Positions 45,263-54,111 of a stretch of DNA of 64,000 nt are shown here, in pieces. The DNA is from Pseudomonas wuhanensis (GTDB lineage Bacteria; Pseudomonadota; Gammaproteobacteria; Pseudomonadales; Pseudomonadaceae): the NCBI RefSeq assembly GCF_030687395.1, contig NZ_CP117430.1:2542001-2606000 (forward strand). Direction: 5' to 3'. The notes under the pieces are model-generated. The model was not told the origin of the DNA and made no database searches. It was given only the letters and a program-made list of their open reading frames with translations. Position 1 is the first letter of the stretch; each line of letters begins with the position of its first letter. Position numbers and translations under genes: made by a program.

Positions 45263-46779
45263 GACTTTTCTTTGTCCCAGCTGAAGCGATAGACCTTGGG
45301 CGGCTGTCCGGGATGGCAACGACCGTTGTCGGCATCGGCACCTACAATCGACCACCGCGCACGAGACGTTTCGCCCAGCGCATGGGCAGCTTCAGGATTG
45401 AAACACTGGCTTAACACTGCGCCTGGGACCAAGGCGTACGCCTCACGGTGGTCGCGCAGCCACTGCGCTGCCTGTTCGACCGAGGAGTTTCTGACGCCGA
45501 AATGCACGATCGGCTGTCGGGCATATAACCAGTGGCCCTCGCGCCAGTTAACCAACACCAGGTCGGCGCCGTGGGTCATGGTCGCTGCCTGCGTCATGAT
45601 CGCTTCGTGGGGATTGCGACCGTCCTTGATCGGCTCGATGAAGCCGCGGGCAAACCACAGGACAAACCAGGTCACCACCAGCGCCTGGAATACTCGCCGA
45701 CCACGCGGGCGTTTGCCGAACCAGCGCTTGAGCAGCCATGGCATCAGCGGCGCTGCCGCCAGCACCAGCCCTGGCAGCGCCGGATAGATGTACAACTTGC
45801 GTTTGCCGCTGCTCAAGCAGAAGAACAGCACCACCAACACAACCCAGCCCAGCAGTACCAGCACTCGACCGTCGTGTTTGCGCAGTTGCCGGCGCCAGGC
45901 TGGCACCAGCCACGGCAGGGCCAGCACCAATGGCAACCAGTATTGCGGGATGACGTTGACGAAGAAATACCAGAACGGTTCGCGGTGGTCCCACGCGGCG
46001 GCATAGCGTGCGGCTGTCTGGCGCAGCAGGATTTCTCGCGCATAGGCGATTTCATCCGCAGTGCCATTGAGCACAATGGAAAGCGCCAGGGGCAGCAGCC
46101 AGATTGCGATGGCGCCGAGGGCGACCAAGAAGCCCAGGAACCACTTGCGCGCCTCGCCCGGCATGGCTACCACGCCGGGCCAGTTTTTGCGCACCGCATA
46201 GGCATATGGAATCAGCATCAGGACCGGAACGAAGCCGACCCCTTTGGTGATCACGCCAATGCCCATGGCGGCGCAGCCCACATAGAACCAGCGCCACGCC
46301 GGCCCAAGCAGCAGATGTCGCGCCAACCCGTACAAGCCCAGCGATGTGAACAGAATCAAAAAGCTGTCGATCTGCCCGGTACGCAAGATGCTGTAAGTCT
46401 GATACGTGGCCAGGTACAAGAGCGCCGCCGTCCGACCGATGCGCTGATTCCATAGCCTGCGGCCCAGATCGTAGACCATGGCCGTGACCGTCGCGGCCGA
46501 CAAAAGCCCCGGAATGTAAAGGGCGAGGGCGGGCAGGCCGGTGAGCCACGCGAAGAACGCCACCGTCCACATAAAGATCGGCGGCTTATCGCCGTATATT
46601 TCCGCGGCGCGGTGAGGGATGAGCCACGCGCCGTTGTGCAGCATTTCCAGGGCCACGCCGAGGAAGCGTTCCTCGTCCACATTCTGCGGTTGACGCAGCC
46701 CTAGCCCGGCGCCGATCAACAGTAGGGCAAGCAGCATCAGACCCAGGCATTCGATCCCGGGCGACAGGCTTTTGCGCAT
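45259..46779 (-). CDS. ArnT-like glycosyltransferase (GT39/GT83, lipid-linked sugar donor)
   Basis: A 506-residue inner-membrane protein of about a dozen segments. NVDEERFLGVALEML is the first periplasmic loop with the catalytic acidic D-E, GDKPPIFMW and RTGQIDSFLILF follow, and LSSGKRKLYIYPALPGL is the usual late loop. ArnT and RgtA-type enzymes move a sugar from an undecaprenyl carrier to lipid A or LPS core. It starts three bases after the LAB_N gene ends, within a four-gene run that makes the donor. The sugar is probably galacturonate rather than aminoarabinose, because arn-type aminotransferase genes are absent. Confidence 0.85.
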   Translation of the reverse strand: MRKSLSPGIECLGLMLLALLLIGAGLGLRQPQNVDEERFLGVALEMLHNGAWLIPHRAAEIYGDKPPIFMWTVAFFAWLTGLPALALYIPGLLSAATVTAMVYDLGRRLWNQRIGRTAALLYLATYQTYSILRTGQIDSFLILFTSLGLYGLARHLLLGPAWRWFYVGCAAMGIGVITKGVGFVPVLMLIPYAYAVRKNWPGVVAMPGEARKWFLGFLVALGAIAIWLLPLALSIVLNGTADEIAYAREILLRQTAARYAAAWDHREPFWYFFVNVIPQYWLPLVLALPWLVPAWRRQLRKHDGRVLVLLGWVVLVVLFFCLSSGKRKLYIYPALPGLVLAAAPLMPWLLKRWFGKRPRGRRVFQALVVTWFVLWFARGFIEPIKDGRNPHEAIMTQAATMTHGADLVLVNWREGHWLYARQPIVHFGVRNSSVEQAAQWLRDHREAYALVPGAVLSQCFNPEAAHALGETSRARWSIVGADADNGRCHPGQPPKVYRFSWDKEKS

Positions 46780-46782
46780 GGC

Positions 46783-47061
46783 TCAGTCCTTTAAATGTCT
46801 GCTGCGGGCAATCAACTGCAAGTTGCGCAAATAGACGATGGAGCCAAACGCCTGACCGACAATGAAGACCGGGTCTTGCCGGTAAATGGCGTAAGCGAAC
46901 AGCAGGGTGCTGCCGACGATGCTCAGGTACCAGAAGCTCACCGGGATCACGCTGCGTTTCTTGTATTCGCTGTACAGCCATTGCAAGACGAAGCGACCGG
47001 TAAAGGCGATCTGGCCACTGAAGCCGATCATCAGCCACAGGGTTTCGCGGGAGAGGTTCAT
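46783..47061 (-). CDS. LAB_N (lipid A biosynthesis N-terminal) domain protein
   Basis: A 92-residue membrane protein from ATG 47061, overlapping the GT2 stop as ATGA. MIGFSGQIAFTGRFVLQWLYSEYKKRSVIPVSFWYLSIVGS is the LAB_N signature, with three hydrophobic segments. The domain occurs at the N-terminus of some LpxB proteins and as short proteins beside lipid-linked sugar synthases. Here it is probably an accessory or flippase-like partner of the GT2 and ArnT-like enzymes. Confidence 0.85.
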   Translation of the reverse strand: MNLSRETLWLMIGFSGQIAFTGRFVLQWLYSEYKKRSVIPVSFWYLSIVGSTLLFAYAIYRQDPVFIVGQAFGSIVYLRNLQLIARSRHLKD

Positions 47062-47798
47062 CCTTCGATCTCCTGTGCATTGGTGTTCAACCGCGTACGC
47101 TTGATCAGCCACCAAACGCCGAACAGGTCGAGAATGCCCACCAGGGCGCGGTCGATGTTGCCGTATTTGGACACCCCGGCCGTGCGGGGGCGGTGATTGA
47201 CCGGATGGACGATCATGCGGCCGTTGTGACGCTGGATCAGCGCAGGAATGAACCGATGCATATGGTCGAAGTACGGCAAGCGCAGAAACGCCGCACGCTC
47301 GATCAGTTTCAGTCCGCAGCCGGTGTCCGGCGTGGCGTCCTTGAGCAGGCGGCTGCGCAGACCATTGGCAAAACGCGAGGCCCAGCGCTTGCTCGCGGTA
47401 TCGCGGCGGTTGACCCGGTGCCCGGCCACCAACTGAACGTCGACCAGACCCTGTTCACCGCGCACCAGCGCCAACATCCCGGGGATGTCCGCGGGATCGT
47501 TTTGACCGTCGCCATCGAGTGTCGCCAGCCATTGCCCTTGAGCCGCGAGCGCCGCATGGTAGAGCGAAGTGCTTTGCCCCAGCGAACGCTCATGACGCAG
47601 GATGCGCAATGCGCTCAGGCCGTTGTTTTTGATCTGCCGCAGTTCATGCAAGGTGGAATCGGTACTGCCATCGTCCACGACAATGATTTCGTAAGCCTCA
47701 CCGGCTAACGCGGTGTGGATTTCCTCAAGTAAAGGTTTGAGGTTGTTCGCTTCGTTTTTTGCTGGAATCAATACAGATACAAAAATGTCTTGGCTCAT
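47058..47798 (-). CDS. GT2-family polyprenyl-phosphate glycosyltransferase
   Basis: A 246-residue GT-A enzyme. VSVLIPAKNEANNLKPLLEEI opens it, YEIIVVDDGSTDSTL is the nucleotide-sugar site, and LATLDGDGQNDPADI the D-x-D region. TGCGLKLIERAAFLRLPYFDHMHRFIPALIQRHN and HRPRTAGVSKYG are typical of DPM1/ArnC-like synthases. Only one C-terminal hydrophobic stretch is seen. It would load a sugar on undecaprenyl phosphate for the ArnT-like enzyme. It lies 46 bases after the epimerase gene. Confidence 0.88.
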   Translation of the reverse strand: MSQDIFVSVLIPAKNEANNLKPLLEEIHTALAGEAYEIIVVDDGSTDSTLHELRQIKNNGLSALRILRHERSLGQSTSLYHAALAAQGQWLATLDGDGQNDPADIPGMLALVRGEQGLVDVQLVAGHRVNRRDTASKRWASRFANGLRSRLLKDATPDTGCGLKLIERAAFLRLPYFDHMHRFIPALIQRHNGRMIVHPVNHRPRTAGVSKYGNIDRALVGILDLFGVWWLIKRTRLNTNAQEIEG

Positions 47799-47844
47799 AG
47801 AGTCCCCCTTGCTCCTCGGTTTTTTATTATCAAGGGCTTACGTT

Positions 47845-48822
47845 TCATATCTGATAGAAATGGCGATACCACTTCACAAATTCCGCCACGCCTGTTTCAA
47901 CCGTTACCTGAGGGCGGAAGTCGACCCATTCGGCCAGTGCCGAAACATCGGCCCAGGTCTTGACCACATCGCCCGCCTGTAGCGGCAGAAAGTTGCGCCG
48001 GGCCTTGATGCCCAATGCCGTTTCCAGGCAGTCGACGAATTCCAGCAGCGGTACCGGTTGGCCACGGCCTATGTTGAAGATGCGGTTTACGCCATCCTCT
48101 GGCCCGTTCGGCACCGGTGGTTTTGAGCGCAGGCGAGCGATGCTTTCGACGATGTCGTCGATGTAAGTGAAGTCGCGCGACATCTGGCCATGGTTATAGA
48201 TGTCGATCGGCAAGCCTTTGATGATCGCCTCGGTAAACTTGAACAACGCCATGTCGGGGCGACCCCAAGGACCGAAAACGGTGAAAAAGCGCAGGCCGCT
48301 GGCCTTCAGGCCATAGAGGTGGCAGTAGCTGTGCGCCAACAATTCATTGGCTCGTTTAGTGGCGGCATACAGCGAAATGGGATGATCGACGCTGTCTTCG
48401 ACGCTGAACGGCATTTTGCTGTTGGAGCCATACACCGAGCTGCTCGAGGCGTAGATCAAATGCGCGGGGCGATGGTGCCGACAGGCTTCCAGCACATTCA
48501 GAAAACCCACCAGATTCGACTGCGCATAGACATCCGGGGTGTCCAGTGAATAGCGAACGCCCGGCTGGGCCGCCAAGTGCACAACCTCGGTGAAAGCATG
48601 GTCTTGGAACAACGCCATCAAGGCCGGTTTGTCGACGATGTCCAGGGTCTGGAAACGAAAGCCCGGCAAGGATTCCAATACCTTGAGCCGTGCGTGCTTG
48701 AGTTCCACGCTGTAGTAGTCGTTGAGATTGTCGATACCGACCACTTCAAGGCCTTCCCGACACAAACGCTTGACGGTGTGATACCCGATGAAACCGGCGG
48801 CGCCCGTGACCAGAACCGTCAT
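47845..48822 (-). CDS. UDP-glucuronate 4-epimerase-like NAD-dependent epimerase
   Basis: A 325-residue extended SDR. GAAGFIGYHTVKRL is the dinucleotide loop, IDNLNDYYSVELKHARL is the diagnostic opening of UDP-glucuronate 4-epimerases, HLAAQPGVRYSL the usual block, SSSSVYG the serine and YAATKRANELLAHSY the Y-x-x-x-K. FFTVFGPWGRPDMALFKFTEAI also fits this subgroup. It would make UDP-galacturonate for the downstream GT2 and ArnT-like enzymes. It is the first gene of the run; its promoter must lie in the 257 bases upstream, which hold no gene. Confidence 0.9.
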   Translation of the reverse strand: MTVLVTGAAGFIGYHTVKRLCREGLEVVGIDNLNDYYSVELKHARLKVLESLPGFRFQTLDIVDKPALMALFQDHAFTEVVHLAAQPGVRYSLDTPDVYAQSNLVGFLNVLEACRHHRPAHLIYASSSSVYGSNSKMPFSVEDSVDHPISLYAATKRANELLAHSYCHLYGLKASGLRFFTVFGPWGRPDMALFKFTEAIIKGLPIDIYNHGQMSRDFTYIDDIVESIARLRSKPPVPNGPEDGVNRIFNIGRGQPVPLLEFVDCLETALGIKARRNFLPLQAGDVVKTWADVSALAEWVDFRPQVTVETGVAEFVKWYRHFYQI

Positions 48823-49079
48823 GAGGCTCGCGCCTGTACGCGACTAATCCCTGCCCTGCGCAAAGGCCTTTGCATGACAATCACCCCTGAGTGCTGATCA
48901 GCGTATGTGTTTGGGTCGATACCACCGTTGGCTCCATGCCTCTTGATCCATTGCCCTGCCAAAAGTCTGCGCGGCGTTCATCATGAGCAGTAGCGCCCGC
49001 AGCCACGCATAACGTGCCTGCGGAGTTGTAAAAAAAACGTTAAGCAATCATGTCGTTTTTGTGACCGTGCTACCGGCCC

Positions 49080-49868
49080 TCACAACGTGGAACCCAGCAG
49101 CTTGAGGTACTGCGGGCTCTCGGATATCGAATTGTGGCCCGTGCCCGGTATCACCTGCATAGAGGCCACGCCCTTGGCGAAATTCGTGTAGAGCTTTTCC
49201 GTGCTTGAGCGCGGTATGACTTCGTCGTGCTCGGCGACGACAAACAGTGTTGGTACGGTGATGTGAGCGGCGTATTTCCAGGATTCAAATTTGTCCTGAA
49301 GCAGCCACTTCACCGGGAACCAGCGGAACTGGCGGGCGGCGAGGTCTTCAAGGCTGTTGTAGGGCGTGATCAGGATCAGCCGCGACGCCGGGCGTTGGCT
49401 GGCCAGGCGCACGGCAACGCCCGAACCCAGGCTGCGCCCGACCACGGCGATGGAAGGATGGGTGTTGTAGACCATGTCGAACAAGGTCATGGCATCTTGC
49501 TGAATCGCCTCCTCGGACGGCGACCCGGAGCTGCCACCGTAGCCTCGGTAATGCAGCAAGTAGATCGCATGATCGGCAAAGGCCTGCGAAAACCCGGGCA
49601 GGCTGCGGGAAACGTCCTCGGCATTGCCACCAAAGTAGATCAACGCCTTCGGGCCGTCGTGCGGCCTGACGGTCACCAGCACTTGTGCATCGGCGACTTG
49701 CAGCGTCAGCAGCGTTTCGGGTGCGTCGATAGCGCGTGGTTGCGGGTAGTAGATCAGGGTGCGTTGAAATACGAACAGCGCGGCGCAGAGCACCAGGTAC
49801 GCAATTGCAATGAAAGCGAAGAGAGACACCAGGGTTCGCAACATTCGGCTAAGTTTAGTGGACGACAT
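49080..49868 (-). CDS. Membrane-anchored alpha/beta hydrolase
   Basis: A 262-residue protein with an N-terminal membrane helix (LVSLFAFIAIAYLVLCAALFVF) and a hydrolase domain outside or inside the membrane. YFGGNAEDVSRSL supplies the oxyanion region, LHYRGYGGSSGSPSE is the BEM46/YfhR-type loop, VVGRSLGSGVAVRLA holds the nucleophile serine, VVAEHDEVIP the acid and GTGHNSI the histidine. This is the ABHD13/BEM46-like family. The substrate is unknown. It lies apart from the glycan operon upstream. Confidence 0.84.
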   Translation of the reverse strand: MSSTKLSRMLRTLVSLFAFIAIAYLVLCAALFVFQRTLIYYPQPRAIDAPETLLTLQVADAQVLVTVRPHDGPKALIYFGGNAEDVSRSLPGFSQAFADHAIYLLHYRGYGGSSGSPSEEAIQQDAMTLFDMVYNTHPSIAVVGRSLGSGVAVRLASQRPASRLILITPYNSLEDLAARQFRWFPVKWLLQDKFESWKYAAHITVPTLFVVAEHDEVIPRSSTEKLYTNFAKGVASMQVIPGTGHNSISESPQYLKLLGSTL

Positions 49869-49951
49869 TGACTGCTTTGGGCCTTGAGACAGCTATTGCT
49901 TGAGTGCCGTCAGAGTGTAGTTCAGCAATTTCAGCTGTACAGGAGAGGTGC

Positions 49952-50098
49952 CCAATGCCAGTCAGTTAAGCGCAACCCCTGTGGGAGCGAGCCTGCTCGC
50001 GAATGCGGTGTGTCAGGCAGCACTAATGTCGACTGACACTTCCTCTTCGCGAGCAGGCTCGCTCCCACAGGTTCCGCCCCTTCACTGACTGGCATTGG
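49952..50098. repeat. REPIN with an outer 15-bp inverted repeat
   Basis: Outer arms CCAATGCCAGTCAGT (49952-49966) and its exact inverse (50084-50098) enclose a REP doublet. In it, CCTGTGGGAGCGAGCCTGCT and its inverse lie at about 49977-50000 and 50047-50071, with about 45 bases between. The whole 147-bp unit can fold into one long hairpin. It is placed between a hydrolase and an aldo/keto reductase gene. Confidence 0.85.
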
Positions 50099-50107
50099 TC
50101 TTTGCCT

Positions 50108-51043
50108 ATGATTGTTTTCAGCCGCAGAAAAATACTCACGTTGGCTGCCGGTGTTTCGGCGGTCTTCACCTTCGATCCGGCCTTTGCTACATCGGTGCCA
50201 TCGACGGAAACAGGAGGCAAGAACATGCTGACCCGAGCCATTCCTTCCAGCAACGAGCCGTTACCCATGGTCGGGTTGGGCACCTATCGCGGCTTTGATG
50301 TCGCGCCTTCCGACGATGCCTACAAGCAGTTACCCGCTGTGCTCAGAGCGTTGTTCGAGAAGGGCGGGACGGTAATCGACAGCTCGCCCATGTACGGTCG
50401 CGCCGAGCAGACGACCGGCGAATTGCTGTCGATTCATCGGCCTCGTTCGCCTGCGTTTCTGGCCACCAAAGTCTGGACCCAGGGTCGCGAAGAAGGCATC
50501 GCGCAGATGGAGCAGTCGTTCAAGCTGTTGCAGACCGACCGCATCGATCTGATGCAGATTCACAACCTGCTGGACTGGAAAACCCACCTGCCCACCCTGC
50601 GCCAATGGAAGGCGGAAGGGCGCATCCGCTACATCGGCATCACCCATTACACGGCGTCGGCCTACGACGAAGTGGAAGCCGTGTTGAAAGCCGAGCCGCT
50701 GGACTTTTTGCAGATCAACTATGCCCTGGACGACCGCGGCGTCGAGAAACGAATCCTGCCCCTGTGTCGCGAACGTGGCGTAGCGGTGATCTGCAATCGG
50801 CCTTTCGGCGGCGGTGGCTTGCTTGCTCGATTGAAAGGCAAACCGCTGCCGGGATGGGCCGCGCAAGTGGGGGTCAATAGCTGGGCGCAACTGGCGCTCA
50901 AGTTCCTGCTGGCTCATCCGGCGGTGACTTGCGTCATCCCCGGCACCAGCAACCCGCGCTACATGGCGGAAAATGCCGGTGCCGGTTTCGGCCCGATGCT
51001 CACGGATGCGCAGCGTCAACAGCTGATGGCTCTGATGGGTTAG
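50108..51043 (+). CDS. Aldo/keto reductase with twin-arginine-type signal
   Basis: A 311-residue protein. The N-terminus MIVFSRRKILTLAAGVSAVF is a Tat-like signal, so the enzyme is probably periplasmic. The reductase has VGLGTYRGFDV, GTVIDSSPMYGRAEQTTGELL with catalytic Asp and Tyr, TKVW with the lysine, and IDLMQIHNLLDW. VIPGTSNPRYMAENAGA near the end is the NADPH site. ATG 50108 begins ten bases after the REPIN; TTG 50102 is an alternative. The physiological substrate is unknown. Confidence 0.83.
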   Translation: MIVFSRRKILTLAAGVSAVFTFDPAFATSVPSTETGGKNMLTRAIPSSNEPLPMVGLGTYRGFDVAPSDDAYKQLPAVLRALFEKGGTVIDSSPMYGRAEQTTGELLSIHRPRSPAFLATKVWTQGREEGIAQMEQSFKLLQTDRIDLMQIHNLLDWKTHLPTLRQWKAEGRIRYIGITHYTASAYDEVEAVLKAEPLDFLQINYALDDRGVEKRILPLCRERGVAVICNRPFGGGGLLARLKGKPLPGWAAQVGVNSWAQLALKFLLAHPAVTCVIPGTSNPRYMAENAGAGFGPMLTDAQRQQLMALMG

Positions 51044-51085
51044 TCGTGTTGGCGGGGCGACTAATGATAGTGAGTAAAGCCACAA

Positions 51086-51118
51086 TCCCTGTGGGAGCGG
51101 GCTTAACTGACTGACATT
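51086..51118. repeat. Single truncated REP sequence
   Basis: CCCTGTGGGAGCGGGCTTAA continues as CTGACTGACATTCC. It is one REP half joined directly to the ACTGACTG-CATT border seen outside the REPIN at 49952-50098. Its end encodes the last residues and stop codon of the minus-strand histidine kinase. Confidence 0.65.
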
Positions 51119-52923
51119 CCAGCGGTCGGCAATGCGTCGGCTGTCTCCAGCGGTATCTCCAGGGTGAAAACCGCCCCGTGACCCGGTCCATCGCTATGGA
51201 CGCGAAGATGCCCGTTCATCTCTACCGCCGCGAGCGCGCAACTGTGCAGGCCAAAACCATGACCTTCCTTGCGGGTGGTGAAGCCGTGATTAAAGATGCG
51301 GGTCAAGTTCTCGGCAGCGATTCCTTCGCCCTGATCCTCTACGCTGAGGCGCAGCGTTGCGTTATCGATAATCTTGACGCCCAGCGTCATATGACGCTGA
51401 CGGTCGCTGACCTTGGACATTGCATATTTGGCATTGCTGATCAGGTTGATCAGGATTAACAGCAGTCGGTGTTTGTCGCCAATGATCGTCGGCGTGTCCT
51501 GGTAGTCCTTGGTGACGACGACATGGTGCCGACTCAACGCGCCGGAATTCATGCGTAACGCATCCTCGAACAGATCAACGATGTTCAACGGCTCGACCAA
51601 TCTGGCGGCGCCGGCATAGGCCTGTTGCGTGGACACGATGTCCTTGATGTGATCGATGCTTTTGGTGAGTTGCGACAGTTCGTCAACGATGCTCGATTGC
51701 TCGGCCGCGATGGAGTCGACCAATTGATTGAGGTAAAGGGGTAGCAATTTTCCTTTTTCGTCGAGCGTGATGAACTGCCCCAGGTCTTCGGCATGCTCGT
51801 TCATCATGTTCACCGCTTTACCCAAGCCAAGGGTTTTGCTGGCCGCCAATTTGCGGGTGATCAAGTCTGCCGAGACGTTAACGCTGTTCAGCACATTGCC
51901 GACGTTGTGCAACACATTGGTCGCGATCTCCGCCATGCCGGCCATCCGCGCGGCTTCGACCAGTTCGCGCTCGGCTTCCAGCAGTTCGTGGGTGCGTTCT
52001 TCTACGCGTTGTTCCAGCCGTTCGTTTGCCGTTTGCAACTCATTGTTCATCTTGTTGATCAGGGCATAACTGCGTATCAGGCGGGCGGCCAGATACAACA
52101 GCAGCAGCGCCATAATGCCGGCGCATATTCCCAGGTAAAGATGATATTGGCGGTCTGTCGCGCCTGTGCGCCGTTGTTTCTCGTTCAATAATTCGTTGAT
52201 GCCGTCCAACTGCCGTCCGACCGGAATCACACTGATGCGCTCAACCAGGTCATTGACGATGGGCTGCTCTCGCACAATGGCATTCACAGCGTCTAGAAAG
52301 GCAGTAAAAGGCGGGCGCCGTTCAGGCGGTAGTTGACTGATGTATTCATTCAGGTATTTCAGGTGCCCGGAGATTTCCTCAGCCCTTTCGGTGGTGACAT
52401 AGAGGGAGTATTCAAGGGTGTCCAAGGTAAGATCGAACACCACTGAGGCCGCCCGAGCGTCCACCAACGGGCGTTTGTCATTGGTGTCTTCCAGCAACAC
52501 CCGAATCGCATCTTCCAGCGCAGGCAGAGCCTCGAATGCTGTTCGCAAGGCCATGTTGTGTTGTTTGAATTGCTCAACCAGCCGGGTTTTGTTTTCTACC
52601 GCCTCCAGATACCCCTGGCGTCGGGTGTGCCAAAGGGTCGACAGCGGGCCGACCGCGTTGAGGCTATCGAGTTGCGCCCAGCGCTCTTCCGCTTCAGGAG
52701 GTGCCACCAGCAGCAGGTTGTTGTTCATGCCGATTTTGGCCCGCAGGAGCTTCACGCTCCAGTTGGCATCGTACTGCTTGAGTTGACGCACGAAGTCGCG
52801 CGACTCGAAGTAGGCCGATGTGTCGTACGAGTAGGATTTGATCAGCAAAAATATCAGTACGCTGAAGAGGGTCAGTGCAATGGCGGCTAAGGCAGACCAT
52901 TTGTAATGATTAGAAATCTGCAT
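51103..52923 (-). CDS. Membrane sensor histidine kinase with DAHL-type periplasmic domain
   Basis: A 606-residue kinase from ATG 52923 (GGAGG nine bases before). Membrane helices at about 8-30 and 262-283 flank a helical periplasmic domain of DAHL type (RDFVRQLKQYDANWSVKLLRAKIG). A coiled coil leads to EIATNVLHNVGNVLNSV with the phosphoacceptor His339. The ATPase part has ILINLISNAKYAM, VEDQGEGI and GHGFGLHS. No response regulator or receiver domain is adjacent, so it is an orphan kinase. The C-terminal AGMSVS and stop lie in a REP border sequence. Confidence 0.87.
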   Translation of the reverse strand: MQISNHYKWSALAAIALTLFSVLIFLLIKSYSYDTSAYFESRDFVRQLKQYDANWSVKLLRAKIGMNNNLLLVAPPEAEERWAQLDSLNAVGPLSTLWHTRRQGYLEAVENKTRLVEQFKQHNMALRTAFEALPALEDAIRVLLEDTNDKRPLVDARAASVVFDLTLDTLEYSLYVTTERAEEISGHLKYLNEYISQLPPERRPPFTAFLDAVNAIVREQPIVNDLVERISVIPVGRQLDGINELLNEKQRRTGATDRQYHLYLGICAGIMALLLLYLAARLIRSYALINKMNNELQTANERLEQRVEERTHELLEAERELVEAARMAGMAEIATNVLHNVGNVLNSVNVSADLITRKLAASKTLGLGKAVNMMNEHAEDLGQFITLDEKGKLLPLYLNQLVDSIAAEQSSIVDELSQLTKSIDHIKDIVSTQQAYAGAARLVEPLNIVDLFEDALRMNSGALSRHHVVVTKDYQDTPTIIGDKHRLLLILINLISNAKYAMSKVSDRQRHMTLGVKIIDNATLRLSVEDQGEGIAAENLTRIFNHGFTTRKEGHGFGLHSCALAAVEMNGHLRVHSDGPGHGAVFTLEIPLETADALPTAGMSVS

Positions 52924-53094
52924 GGCGGCATTCCTCCCTGATACAGGTTGTCCTGAGAGAGAGAGGCTGCCAATGGTCAATTAATTCCATTTTTTGCGCT
53001 CCCTGCAAAATGACGAGTCATCGCCACGTCATCCGTAAGCCTAGCGTTGTTGGCGAACGGTGCCGGAAACAACACCGCACGGCTGGGTCGAGCG

Positions 53095-54078
53095 TCAGGG
53101 GACGAGCACGATCGCCCCCTTGACCTGACCGGCCCTCAGGCTTGCCAGCGCCTGATTGGCATCGTCCAGGGCAAAACAAGTGACGTCGCTGTGCACGGGC
53201 GTATGGTGCAGCTCTGCAAAAAACGCGGTGCCGTCTTCGCGGGTCAGGTTCGCCACCGAGCGGACGCTGCGTTCGCCCCACAGCAGTCGATAGGGGAAGC
53301 CGGGGATGTCGCTCATGTGGATGCCCGCGCAAATCACACAGCCGCCCTTGACGGTGGCTTCCAGCGCCAACGGCACTAGCGCACCGACGGGGGCGAAAAT
53401 CAGGCTGGCGTCGAGCGGGTGCGGCGGTGGCTGATCCGAAGGGCCTGCCCACACGGCTCCCAGAGTCCGGGCATAGGCCTGGCCCTCGCTGTCGCCCAGT
53501 CGAGTGAAGGCGTACACCTGTTGCCCTCGGCCCCGCGCCACCTGAATCGCCAGATGCGCTGCCGCGCCGAAGCCATAGAGGCCCAGGTGACGCGCGCCTT
53601 TGGCCATTTGCAAGGCGCGAAAACCGATCAGCCCGGCACACAGCAGTGGTGCGGCTTCGGTGGCCGAGAGCGCGTCCGGGAGGGGGAAACAGAAGCGCGC
53701 GTCGGCAACTGTGTAGTCGGCATAACCGCCATCCAGATGACAGCCGGTGAACTGTGCCCGGTCGCAGAGGTTTTCCCGGCCCGAGCAGCAGAACGTGCAC
53801 TCACCGCAGGTCCAACCGAGCCAGGGAACCCCGACGCGCTTGCCAACCCAGTCGGACGCGACGTCGGCACCTGCCGCGCTCACTTCACCGACGATTTCAT
53901 GGCCCGGCACCCGCGGAAGCACTGCTTGCGGCAATTCACCGTCCACCAAATGCAGGTCGGTGCGGCACACGCCGCAGGCCAACACCTTGATCAACAGTTG
54001 CTGCGCGCCAGGCCGCGGCACGGGGCGTTCTTCCCGTTGCAGCGGCTGGCCGGGGGCATGCAGAACCATGGCGCGCAT
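53095..54078 (-). CDS. Zinc-dependent alcohol dehydrogenase (AdhP/AdhA-like)
   Basis: A 327-residue medium-chain dehydrogenase from ATG 54078 (GGAG eight bases before). CGVCRTDLHLVDGEL and PGHEIVGEVSAAG carry the catalytic-zinc Cys and His-Glu, and CGECTFCCSGRENLC the four structural-zinc cysteines. LGLYGFGAAAHLAIQVA is the nucleotide loop. It probably reduces acetaldehyde to ethanol or the reverse. It lies 33 bases after the ANR-like gene on the same strand, so it belongs to the low-oxygen unit. Confidence 0.88.
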   Translation of the reverse strand: MRAMVLHAPGQPLQREERPVPRPGAQQLLIKVLACGVCRTDLHLVDGELPQAVLPRVPGHEIVGEVSAAGADVASDWVGKRVGVPWLGWTCGECTFCCSGRENLCDRAQFTGCHLDGGYADYTVADARFCFPLPDALSATEAAPLLCAGLIGFRALQMAKGARHLGLYGFGAAAHLAIQVARGRGQQVYAFTRLGDSEGQAYARTLGAVWAGPSDQPPPHPLDASLIFAPVGALVPLALEATVKGGCVICAGIHMSDIPGFPYRLLWGERSVRSVANLTREDGTAFFAELHHTPVHSDVTCFALDDANQALASLRAGQVKGAIVLVP

Positions 54079-54111
54079 GACTAATCTCCAAAACCGATGC
54101 ACCGCAAGGCG

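Noticed and set aside
45532..46455. 307-codon plus-strand frame inside the ArnT-like gene
   Set aside because: The minus strand encodes a complete ArnT-like membrane protein; the shadow is rich in Q, H and R as expected from the antisense of Leu/Ala/Trp codons.
48859..48872. GCAAAGGCCTTTGC palindrome upstream of the epimerase gene as an operator
   Set aside because: A 14-bp palindrome of this composition can arise by chance, and no regulator gene or second copy supports it.
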